From Chlorobiaceae bacterium (GTDB lineage: Bacteria; Bacteroidota; Chlorobiia; Chlorobiales; Chlorobiaceae): 64,000 nucleotides of DNA. Numbering within the stretch: position 1 is the stretch's first letter; each line of letters opens with the position of its first letter. Made by a program: the position numbers and the translations under genes. The notes under the pieces were generated by a model. It made no database searches. It was given only the letters and a program-made list of their open reading frames with translations, and was not told the DNA's origin. Shown piece after piece: positions 38,899 to 48,200 of the stretch. The stretch is taken from the NCBI GenBank assembly GCA_012972835.1, contig JABDHK010000045.1, positions 143,063 to 207,062 on the forward strand, in the 5' to 3' direction.

Positions 38899-39858
38899 TT
38901 ATTTGAAGCTATCCAGCTCTGCTTCGATCATTTGTAAAACAACACCTGCCATCTCAGTTTCAGCTTTCCATCCTGTCATACGCAATGCTTTCCGGGCATC
39001 ACCGCAACCGTACGGAATATCAGTAGGACGGAATATCAAAGGGTCAATATCGGTATGATCTTGCCAATCAAGACCAAAATGCCGAAAAGCAAGTTCAGCA
39101 AAATCGGCAAGAGCATGGCTCCTGCCCGTTGCGATCACAAAATCTTCCCCGCTCTCTCTTTGAAGCATACGCCACATTGCCTCAACATATTCCGGAGCCC
39201 ATCCCCAGTCACGCTGAATATTCGTGTTGCCTAAATGAAGTCGCTCCTTGCTTCCCCTTGCGATACGGCATGCAGAAGCAATTATTTTTCGGGTAACAAA
39301 CCGTTCCGGGCGTAATGGTGATTCATGATTGAACAGAATTCCTGTACAGGCAAACAAGCCGTATGCTTCACGATAATTGGCAACCTGCCAGAAAGCTGCA
39401 GCTTTTGCAACGGCATAGGGACTTCGTGGCCGAAACGGCGTCTCTTCATGTGCCGCTTCCTTCAGTGTATCGCCGAAACATTCTCCGGAGCCAGCGTTAT
39501 AAAATCGGATAGGTCGGTCAAGAAAACGAATGACCTCCATCAGATTGATGGTTGCAGACAAGATGCTTTCAAGTGTTTCGACAGGTTGATCAAAAGATAA
39601 CCCGACTGAACTTTGGCCTGCAAGATTATAAATTTCATCAGGTTGAATGCGGCTTACCACCTGGAGCACACTCCGGAAATCATTAAGTGCCATAGACTCA
39701 AGCTGAACATCATCCCTTATTCCTAATCGAATGAGGTTACTGAAACTGCTGATCTGGGCATCCCGCGAACTACCGATAACCTCATACCCTTTTTCAAGCA
39801 GTAACCGGGCAAGATATGCGCCGTCCTGTCCTGAAATACCACATATCAGTGCTTTCAT
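38899..39858 (-). CDS. gmd: GDP-mannose 4,6-dehydratase-like epimerase/dehydratase
   Basis: 319 residues. Rossmann motif GISGQDGAYLA (7-17) and the SDR pair YAVAK (Tyr148, Lys152) are complete; NHESPLRPERFVTRKI and the NIQRDWGWAPEYVEAMW segment are diagnostic of GDP-mannose 4,6-dehydratase. The reaction gives GDP-4-keto-6-deoxymannose, the precursor of fucose, rhamnose-D and similar deoxysugars. At 319 residues it is shorter than E. coli Gmd (about 370). No partner fucose synthase (wcaG) lies beside it, so the final sugar is not known. It provides a 6-deoxyhexose donor for the surrounding transferases. Confidence 0.88.
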   Translation of the reverse strand: MKALICGISGQDGAYLARLLLEKGYEVIGSSRDAQISSFSNLIRLGIRDDVQLESMALNDFRSVLQVVSRIQPDEIYNLAGQSSVGLSFDQPVETLESILSATINLMEVIRFLDRPIRFYNAGSGECFGDTLKEAAHEETPFRPRSPYAVAKAAAFWQVANYREAYGLFACTGILFNHESPLRPERFVTRKIIASACRIARGSKERLHLGNTNIQRDWGWAPEYVEAMWRMLQRESGEDFVIATGRSHALADFAELAFRHFGLDWQDHTDIDPLIFRPTDIPYGCGDARKALRMTGWKAETEMAGVVLQMIEAELDSFK

Positions 39859-39897
39859 TATTTATTTCTAAAATACAGAAGTATCACAAGTGTTGAT

Positions 39898-41838
39898 TTA
39901 GTTCACTGCTTTCCTGAGGCCACCTTTCCTGCCCTTATCATCAGAGAGATTGTCAATAATTCCAACCCGAAATGGTCCAATTTCCTTTCCATGACTCAAG
40001 CACCTGTTTGCTCCGAGAATTGGTTCTACAACCAAGTCACCCATTTTCAATTTCTTTGTGCCGAGTTCAGGTGGCAAAAGTTGATAGATGTATCCATCAT
40101 CCTTCCAGTCCGCAGAGAGTTCTCTGTCAAACAAGTAGAGAGTTGCCATTTGTCTGAATTTAAGGTGTTCGCCTCCAAGAGCAAGATAAATTTGTTTGTT
40201 ATGAGGGAAAGATTTAAGAATGGTGTTCCGGAACTCAAGATAAAAGCGGTTCAGGTCATTTACGCCCTTGTAATATCCCATAAGGGGGAGAGTGCGGGAT
40301 ATACTGTTTTTTGCAGAGCACAGCAAGGTAGTTGTGAAGAGTATGAAAAGCACAACATCCCACACTTTTTTTTGATTAGCTCTCAATGAAGCCAGGGAAA
40401 ATAAAATCACGACCATGGCAAATGGATGTGCCCATTCAGTGAGTTTGAATTGACTCCAGCTTTGACCGATACCTTTCGGAAAGGGTGAAGGAACGACATA
40501 TCGGAAATAAAGAAACGCTGAGAAAAAAAACAACAGTAAGAGAACAGTTGGCAAAAGCGCCCAATACGATTGTTTATTCCGCAGGAAACCTACTCCCCCA
40601 AGAACTATTCCCGCAACAAAAATTAACAGCAGTAATCCTGTAAAAAAGGATGATTTCATGATATTATCCGGCATAGACCATTGAAAAACATCCCAGGCCC
40701 CGCCATGAACACCGAGCGTATGAGCTAAAAAGCCCGACGGCGACCACTCAATAAATGAGCCAACAACAGCGCCGGATTGTTCTTTCAGTGCAGAATAAGC
40801 ACGTAACAGCTCAGTGTTGAGCAAGAGTACCGATATTCCGAGTAAGAGGCTGCAGTGCAGTAGCAACTTGCTCCATGCATGAAATAGCAAAGCTGAAACA
40901 ACTCCACTGATAACCAATGTCGCCAAAAGAAAAGGAGCAAATTCTGAGTAAGCCAATGTTGCCCCTGTTAATAACAGTGCCATGGGGAGAGCCGCTTTTC
41001 CAATGGTAATATTGGTGTTTCTTGTCGTGGAAACCCATAGGAACATTGGTCCAGCTGTAAACACGAAACCAGCACCTAAAGCAAGCCCGAGTGTTTGCGG
41101 CAGAAACCCAAAATTAGCCCCAAACACCATACCGCCCAGAGTAAATGCCGGCAGAGCGAGCAGCATCAGGCGTTTCCCGCGGTGCATAGAAACAAGAACC
41201 TGTGCGAGAGGAAATCCCATAGCTAAAAAACAGGCCGCAAGTGAGGCAATGACGATTGAGGGATAGACCTCATACGACCAGGTAACATGAAACAAGGCTT
41301 GAAAAAAGGCAAGAAGAAATGATCCCCCCATGCGTAAATTTGCAACCTGATAGATCGCAATCTGGGAGTTTTGAGGAATCACTGCTTTTGGCGAAATGAT
41401 TTCACTGAATGCGTGAGCCTGTAGCCAGTTCCCATGTGCAAGATAGGTGAATGCATCATTGTGTGCAATGAATGCCCCGAACATAAAAAGTGGTACCAGC
41501 ACACTTACACCGCAAACTATTCCGAAGAGAGTTGTCGACAAGGCCTGACGAAATGCACTCCCTTTATTTTGCTCACGCATCAGCGCCATAAGCAGTAAAG
41601 CTATGGTCACAAGAGGAACAATCGCCGATTTTCCTATGGGAAGAAATCGCCCGATCAGACTGGCGACAATGGTCAGTGTTGAAAGACCAAGCACCGGTGC
41701 AAGATAAAACCGAGCCATCGCCTGGAGTGGTGGGGGAAACAAAAAGCTCCACATGCGGCCTGTCAGTGTAGCCAGAGAGAGAATTACTGTGACATACAGC
41801 ATGGTTGACCAGAATATTTCCGTTCCAATAAAGTTCAT
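39898..41838 (-). CDS. Large polytopic membrane protein of the glycan cassette
   Basis: 646 residues with about 12 or more hydrophobic helices through residue ~510, then a soluble tail (FNLRFRQMATLYLFDRELSADW region) of about 130 residues. The fold resembles large GT-C type transferases or O-antigen polymerase-like proteins, but I see no diagnostic catalytic motif, so the family is open. It starts in a 4-base ATGA overlap with the FAD oxidoreductase gene, so it belongs to the four-gene cassette 39898-45147. A membrane transferase using a polyprenyl-phosphate sugar made by the GtrB-like enzyme is the most natural role by inference. Confidence 0.7.
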   Translation of the reverse strand: MNFIGTEIFWSTMLYVTVILSLATLTGRMWSFLFPPPLQAMARFYLAPVLGLSTLTIVASLIGRFLPIGKSAIVPLVTIALLLMALMREQNKGSAFRQALSTTLFGIVCGVSVLVPLFMFGAFIAHNDAFTYLAHGNWLQAHAFSEIISPKAVIPQNSQIAIYQVANLRMGGSFLLAFFQALFHVTWSYEVYPSIVIASLAACFLAMGFPLAQVLVSMHRGKRLMLLALPAFTLGGMVFGANFGFLPQTLGLALGAGFVFTAGPMFLWVSTTRNTNITIGKAALPMALLLTGATLAYSEFAPFLLATLVISGVVSALLFHAWSKLLLHCSLLLGISVLLLNTELLRAYSALKEQSGAVVGSFIEWSPSGFLAHTLGVHGGAWDVFQWSMPDNIMKSSFFTGLLLLIFVAGIVLGGVGFLRNKQSYWALLPTVLLLLFFFSAFLYFRYVVPSPFPKGIGQSWSQFKLTEWAHPFAMVVILFSLASLRANQKKVWDVVLFILFTTTLLCSAKNSISRTLPLMGYYKGVNDLNRFYLEFRNTILKSFPHNKQIYLALGGEHLKFRQMATLYLFDRELSADWKDDGYIYQLLPPELGTKKLKMGDLVVEPILGANRCLSHGKEIGPFRVGIIDNLSDDKGRKGGLRKAVN

Positions 41839-43172
41839 GATGATGGGATTGCAGTTGTAATTTGAGTCACAAGTTTTATGGCAAGTGCCCGCCCCTCTCG
41901 GATAGCATAGTTTGTACCTCGATCCTCAGGATAGATTTGTGCCATAGAGCAAAGATGCAATCCCGGCATAGGCCCCTTTTCTGCTGGAATAAGCTGACTG
42001 TAATGTTTTTCCACCACCGGCTGCGACCATCGAGCTTTCCAGAGATGGCACTTCACAACCCAGTTGCGCTCCAGCTTCGGGAACATTTTCTGCAGATAAG
42101 GAAGTGCGTAATCGAGCATCTCAAGGGCATTCATTGCGTAAAGCGGATCGGTATGCGGCAAGTATTTTGAAAGATAGACAATATGCCGTCCACCGTAAGT
42201 CTCAGGACGCTCGAAATTGGTATGTTCAATCACCCCCACAAAAGGAAAGCCTTGATCATTCACATTCAGCCAGTAGGTATCAGAAAGTGAATGGTCAAGT
42301 TCAAGGACAAGGCAGACATTCGAAAGATAGTTGATTCTCTCAAGCCTTTTAAGGTACTCATTATCGGCCCAGCTGCGAACCATCTCAGCTGTCACTGGCA
42401 GTGCTGTCGTCGCGATCACATGCTCCGAGGAAATAATGCCCTTTGCCGTTTCAGATTGCCATGAAGTACCAACAGGTTTTATGGAGTGCACCTGAGCGAC
42501 TGTTTCAATGCGACCTCCGAGTTCCCTCACCCGAGAGGCCAAAGCCTCCGCAAGTGCAGAGAAACTTCCTTTAAAGTAAACCAGGCGTTCTTCCCCCTTC
42601 TTGCCACGACTTCCGCCACGAAGTTTAAGTTTGTTCCAGAACCAGACCGCTGAAACATCACCGGCCACCTCTCCGAATTTTCCCTTAAGCAGCGGTTCCC
42701 ACATCACGCGATAGACCTTTTCACCGCCAAGCTCTGTAAGCCATTCGACTGCTGATTTCCCTTCAAGCTTCATCCAGTTTTCTACATGGCGGACCCGGAG
42801 CGTAAGCACCCCGAGTCTTATTCTGTCAAGAAGCGGCAATGGAGTAAAACGCAAAAGGTCCCAGGGAGTTGAGAGTCTGAAAACCCTGTTGGCGTAGTAG
42901 ACACCGGTATTGGTGGGGTTGATCTCCACGCTTTTATTCAGGCCAAGCTCATCGATCAGCTCCATAACATACAGGTCATTGGTAAACCAGTGATGGTAGA
43001 ATCGGTCCAGTATTTCGTCTCCTACGTCAAATGCCGCTGCAAGACCCCCAATTTGAGGTTCAGACTCCAGGATTGTAACAGCAACACCCTTTTTTGCCAA
43101 CTCATAAGCCGCTGCCAAGCCGGTAAACCCACCGCCAACAATAGCCACAGTGGTGGAGTGAGAGATATTCAT
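41835..43172 (-). CDS. FAD-dependent NAD(P)-binding oxidoreductase (amine oxidase/UGM-like)
   Basis: 445 residues. N-terminal flavin-binding motif IVGGGFTGLAAAYELAKKG (GxGxxG at 13-18) followed by an acidic end of the second strand (ILESE) places it in the protoporphyrinogen oxidase/UDP-galactopyranose mutase-like flavoprotein group. A late GLHLCSMAQIYPEDRGTNYA motif supplies the C-terminal FAD contact. Members of this group occur beside glycosyltransferase and flippase genes, where they are proposed to change a sugar or lipid-linked sugar. Overlaps both neighbours by 4 bases. Substrate unknown. Confidence 0.8.
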   Translation of the reverse strand: MNISHSTTVAIVGGGFTGLAAAYELAKKGVAVTILESEPQIGGLAAAFDVGDEILDRFYHHWFTNDLYVMELIDELGLNKSVEINPTNTGVYYANRVFRLSTPWDLLRFTPLPLLDRIRLGVLTLRVRHVENWMKLEGKSAVEWLTELGGEKVYRVMWEPLLKGKFGEVAGDVSAVWFWNKLKLRGGSRGKKGEERLVYFKGSFSALAEALASRVRELGGRIETVAQVHSIKPVGTSWQSETAKGIISSEHVIATTALPVTAEMVRSWADNEYLKRLERINYLSNVCLVLELDHSLSDTYWLNVNDQGFPFVGVIEHTNFERPETYGGRHIVYLSKYLPHTDPLYAMNALEMLDYALPYLQKMFPKLERNWVVKCHLWKARWSQPVVEKHYSQLIPAEKGPMPGLHLCSMAQIYPEDRGTNYAIREGRALAIKLVTQITTAIPSS

Positions 43173-44158
43173 GGAAGTGTGTCCTTTCTCTTATCCTGTT
43201 TTGTCGGGTAGAGGACAACATATATTCCTCCAGCTATCGTTGGCGGCAGCCAGACGAGGAGATGGACAAGAATCGCATAAGCTGCACTTGCAGGATTTGA
43301 ATTACCAAGGGCAACCATTGCTTTCATCGTGAAATAATCAAATGTTCCTACATAGCCCGGCGCACTTGGAATCAGTGTTGCAAGTGTCCCGACAGGGAGC
43401 GCCAGCCAGCCGGCAACCGGAGCAGTGATCGCAGGCAACGCCTCAGCCGCTATCCAGAACATGCAACCCTCAGCCAGCCAAGCACCCATAGACCACAAAA
43501 TCAGTTTTCCCATGATGCTGGCTTGGGATAACTCCTGAAGTGTTAACAAGCCATTATCAACCTCTGTTCTGAATTTTTCGCCGAAATTAGGAAACACTCT
43601 GGCAGGAAAGGCGGCTGCAAAGCGAACTGCTGGAGCAAAGAGCGCAGGAAAGAGCAGAACAGCAAGAAGAAAAAGTGCAACGATGAGGAGCGACACACCA
43701 CCGATACCGGCAAAACGGCTTATATCAAGACCAAAAGAGACGATAGCACATCCAAGCAGCATGAACACCATAAGCAGGTCAAGCAGACGTTCCACGAAAA
43801 GTGTTGCCAGCGAAGTTCCTGCGCTGATGCCGAGCCTTCCATTAAAAGCAAAAGCACGTAATAGGTCACCGGCACGAAAAGGGAGCACATTGTTAGCTGC
43901 AAAACTTGCAAGAAGGGGGCCTGCGCAATTTCTCCAGTGCAGTTGCGGGTTGTCGCGCAACAGCATGATATGCCAGCGTGAAACCCTGCTGCTATAACCT
44001 ATGGCAAATGTGATGAATGCCAAGCCGATCCTTTCGGGGCGGCTGCCTGAGAACGCATGGGATAATTCATTCAGATCAATCTGGCGTGCTGTAAGCCAGA
44101 TAAAAAAAGCTGCGAAAAGAAATCCAAGGCCGAGTCGGGTTGCTTGCCGTACCTTCAT
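43169..44158 (-). CDS. UPF0104/LPG-synthase-type flippase-like membrane protein
   Basis: 329 residues with about eight hydrophobic helices. Diagnostic motifs: RWHIMLL, NNVLPFRAGDLLRAF and PGYVGTFDYF, all typical of the lysylphosphatidylglycerol synthase transmembrane (AglD/MprF N-terminal-like) family. Members move lipid-linked sugars across the membrane or modify them. ATGA overlaps on both sides tie it to the GtrB-like transferase upstream and the oxidoreductase downstream. Flippase role is inferred from family and neighbours. Confidence 0.87.
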   Translation of the reverse strand: MKVRQATRLGLGFLFAAFFIWLTARQIDLNELSHAFSGSRPERIGLAFITFAIGYSSRVSRWHIMLLRDNPQLHWRNCAGPLLASFAANNVLPFRAGDLLRAFAFNGRLGISAGTSLATLFVERLLDLLMVFMLLGCAIVSFGLDISRFAGIGGVSLLIVALFLLAVLLFPALFAPAVRFAAAFPARVFPNFGEKFRTEVDNGLLTLQELSQASIMGKLILWSMGAWLAEGCMFWIAAEALPAITAPVAGWLALPVGTLATLIPSAPGYVGTFDYFTMKAMVALGNSNPASAAYAILVHLLVWLPPTIAGGIYVVLYPTKQDKRKDTLP

Positions 44159-45147
44159 GGTACCATCCTTTCTGAAGTGCGTGAAAAAGTCGGCTCTTTC
44201 TTGGTGAATCCTATATATTCGTCAGCGACGTACATAGGCCGTTGTTTCATTTCGTTATAGATTCTTCCGATATACTCGCCAACTATTCCAACAGAGAGCA
44301 GTTGGGCGCCGCCAAGAAACAAGACAGCAATCATCAAAGCGGTCCACCCTTCGACCCATATATTGGTAAAGAGCCTCAGCGCTATGGCATAGACAATGCC
44401 AATGAGAGCAATAGTTGCAGAAATCATGCCCAGACCAATTGAAACCTGCAATGGTTTGGTAGAAAACGATAAAATCCCGTCAATGGCAAAAGGCAGCATT
44501 TTTCGTAACGGGTACTTGCTCTCTCCCGCATAGCGCTCGGCGCGTTTATAGGGAAGAGCAATCTGGCGAAAGCCAACCCAGCTCACCATACCACGCAAAA
44601 ATCGGTCACGCTCTGGCATCGCCCGAAGCACATCGGCCACGGCGCGGCTCAACAACCGGAAATCCCCAGTATCAAGGGGGATTGGTATATCTGAGAGTTT
44701 GTTCAGAACCCGATAGAAGCCGCGGGCAGTTGCAAGCTTGAATGCAGATTCTCCAGGTCGTTCCGTTCGTGTGCCGTAAACAACGTCATACCCCTCTCTC
44801 CATTTTTCAATCATCTCAAGAATAACTTCAGGAGGATCCTGCAAGTCTGCATCAATTAAGACAACAGCATCACCTCTTGCAGCGTCTATTCCGGCTGTTA
44901 CAGCAATCTGGTGACCGAAATTCCTGGCAAACCCAATCACCTTGATCCGAGAATCCTTATCTGCAAACCCTCGGAGCAGTTCACGGGTGCGATCCCGGCT
45001 TCCATCATCCACAAAAATAAGTTCAACATTGACCAACCCCCCTCCTTCGCACACGCATAGTAATCGGCGGATGCTCTCAGCTATCACTGCCTCTTCATTA
45101 TAGCAGGGAATGACGATCGATACTCTATTATCTGTCAGGTTAACCAT
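44155..45147 (-). CDS. Polyprenyl-phosphate glycosyltransferase, GtrB/DPM1-like (GT2)
   Basis: 330 residues. A GT2 core with VSIVIPCYNEE, VDDGSRDRT and the metal-binding DADLQDPPE (99-101 DAD), followed by two membrane helices at about 235-300. This is the arrangement of GtrB, which transfers a sugar from a nucleotide to undecaprenyl phosphate. First gene of the four-gene cassette (4-base overlap to the flippase gene), 123 bases downstream of the 1508-residue transferase. Confidence 0.92.
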   Translation of the reverse strand: MVNLTDNRVSIVIPCYNEEAVIAESIRRLLCVCEGGGLVNVELIFVDDGSRDRTRELLRGFADKDSRIKVIGFARNFGHQIAVTAGIDAARGDAVVLIDADLQDPPEVILEMIEKWREGYDVVYGTRTERPGESAFKLATARGFYRVLNKLSDIPIPLDTGDFRLLSRAVADVLRAMPERDRFLRGMVSWVGFRQIALPYKRAERYAGESKYPLRKMLPFAIDGILSFSTKPLQVSIGLGMISATIALIGIVYAIALRLFTNIWVEGWTALMIAVLFLGGAQLLSVGIVGEYIGRIYNEMKQRPMYVADEYIGFTKKEPTFSRTSERMVP

Positions 45148-45270
45148 GCCATATCATTGCATTAAGATCGTTGTTGAACAGCCCTGCAGGCCGGTAGATA
45201 AAAAAAGAAAAATCTGCATTGAACGTATCGAAAAACAAAATATGTAACTGCAAGATATGAATATCGTCAC

Positions 45271-48200
45271 CTACATTACGCTCCATCTACCTCTTGAAAG
45301 TTCAGGCATTGGGTTTATTGCTTCCTCAAAAAGGTTCCAGTACTCACGTGCCATGCGCTCTCGATCTGAGAATTCCTGAGCCCGTAGAAGTCCAGCCTCA
45401 ATAAGTCTTGCGCGTAGCGATTCATCCCTTGTCAGTGAAACCATAGCCTGGGCAATCTCTTCTGGATTATCTGGGTTAAACAGCAGCGCAGCGTCGGACG
45501 TGATCTCCGGCAGAGCGCGTGTATTGCTGCATGCAACGGGAATACCCGCAGCCATCGCTTCAATGACTGGCAGTCCAAAACCTTCGTAGAGCGATGGGAA
45601 TATGAGGCCGGCAGAGTTCGATAGCACTACAGCAAGCTCATTGTTTGGCAGGTATCCAGGAAAAATCACCCGTTCAGCAAGTCCCATAGAACTAACCATT
45701 CCGATCAGGAACCTCTGCCGTTCAGTAGGAGCACCGGTGCAGACAAGTTTCATATTGAGGGCCAATCCATGAGCTATTGCCAATTCAAAAGCAGTCAAAA
45801 GCACTTCATGGTTTTTGTGTACCCAAAAATTGGCAGGGTAGAGAAAATAGTGATCTCTCTCAAGGTCAAGTCGGTTCAATACCATGTTATCCTCCTCTTT
45901 ATCCTGGCCGTTGCCTGAACAAATACGGTGCGCCATACGGTGGTAGATTGTGCGTATTTTATCAGGATTAAAGTCGCCATGGTAAAGAGCAGAGATCCTC
46001 GAATACTCTGAAATTGCAACCAGCATGGTGCTTCGTTCACAGGTATCAATGAACCACCTGTCACGGAGTGCTACCTCTTCATCGGTAAAGAACTCTGGAT
46101 ATGTTTTGTACTGAAGGTCGTGAACTGTACAAACCGCTGGAATGTCAGCTTCGGCATAGTCAAGAGAGGTGAACGGGCAGTAAAGAAGTTCAACTCCCAT
46201 CTCGCGCAGTGTTTTGTTTGCATTGGGCATACCTTGGTTCTTCCTGTGAATTCGCTTTTTCAAGCTCCTTTTCCACCGTTTTACCGTACGCTTCCACCAT
46301 GAAAAAATGTTCTGTATCATCCCTGCATTTTTCTCTGTTTGCTTATCGTTAGCAACAGTTGCGGGTGGCAGATCAGCAACTACCATAACTCGCTCGATAT
46401 TTGGACGATCAAGCATAGCCAGCTCGTTGTGTGAGCTCTCACGGGTAAGAAGAATAAAACGTGTTTTTGGCTGCATTCGGGCAAGCATGAGCAGCAACTC
46501 CAGGAGAAACACTTTAGCACCACCATTCTCCCCGCCAGCAAGCACAAGAGTTAAATCAACAGCAATACACTTGAGAGATTTTTTGACGAACCTATGCTCT
46601 ACACTATTTATTTTTTGCTTCGAGGTGGTGTCGGGTTTCCACCGGTATACCCATTGGGAGTCCTTGTCATCAGAAAGAAGGTTTACAATTTGCACAGCAC
46701 ACTCTTTCCAGGTCAGGCATGGCATACCGGATGATTGGCGTGCCACTCCTTTCTTGAGCTTGCCAATCCACTGTTTCAAGGCAATAGCAAGTTGCAGGGG
46801 AGAGTTCCCGCTGAAATAAGAAGCATGTTCTCCGGCTACCTCACGAAATACAGGTAGATCCCGGGCAAGAATGGGGCAGTCGTGCTGGGCAGCCTCGATA
46901 AGTGGAAGTCCAAATCCCTCACCCTCTGAAGCCATCACCAAACCATCGGCAGCTTCATAAAGCTTTTGTAGTGCCTCATCACTGATGGCCTGATACCAGA
47001 ACAGCTGTTTGTTTAACTGTTTATGTCTTATCAGGCGGTTTTCAAACTTTTCAACCAGCCAGCCTTTTTTGCCAACAATGACAAGATTGACTTTCATCCC
47101 CGACATCCAAAGCAACTCGCACGCCTTGACTACCTGGAGGTATCCCTTCCGGGGTTCCACTGTCCCCACCATAAGGATTGTTGGTGATTTGGAAAGTTTC
47201 TCCACTGTTTTATCAAATCCCTCAAGGAAGCCTCGAGTAGGCATACTGTTTTCAATATCTGCTCCAAGATGGAACCACCCGATCTTGAAGGGCCTGTAGC
47301 GCAGTGGCTGAGCCTTGTCAAACCACTCCTTAACGTCATCAGCAACGGAACGGGAGATGCACAGTACACCATCACTTTGCGCCGCAATCTCCATCCATTC
47401 GTTGTGTTCTCTGTCAATACCAGGATGAAAGTATTGAGGAAAAAAGCAAGGGAGCAGGTCATAGATCACAAAATAAAGCTGACCTCCGGTATTTCGGAAT
47501 TTTTCAAAGAATTTCTTGCTATGCCTCATGGTATAACAAAGGTCAAGTGCCAGATAGATATCCCCTGAATGAATCTCCACCTCTTCGTCAGTGAAGAGGT
47601 GAGGTGAAGGTATGGAAATGGAAAACAGATTAAGGCTGAACTGACGGGCATAGCGGCAATGAAAACCTTGCTCGTCTGTCTCAACATAGACCGGTTCTAT
47701 GCGGTACCCCTTTGGAGGATGCTCCAGAAGTTCCATCAACACACTGCGTACAACTCTCTGGATACCTGTTTTTAAATCTTTGAGCACCAGCTCGGAAACA
47801 TCAATAAAAAGCTGTCGTGCAGGAAGTGGAACTGGAAAGCTATCTGCAAGATTTGCCTGGCCAGAAAGAGTGCTGTCATGACGACCAATACTTCTCAATA
47901 CGGAATTGCGAATTTTTTGCGGAGAGGAGGAAAATCGTTCAAGAGCAGCCCTGTACTGTTCAGCAACCCTGTGGGGCGAGTGAAATGTATGGGTAAAATT
48001 GCGTGCGGTTTCACCAAGCTTTTTTCTGATTGAGGCATTATCCACTAAATATTCCAGAGCCTTAGTCAACTCGCTGGGGGTAAACTGGTCCTTCAGTTTT
48101 AAGACGCAATCTTCAGGAAGTTCTTCCATGCTGCCGTTGGCATTCACAAGAGTGGCAACACCATAATTCAAGCAATCCAGCACTGCAGCCGAAGTTTCAC

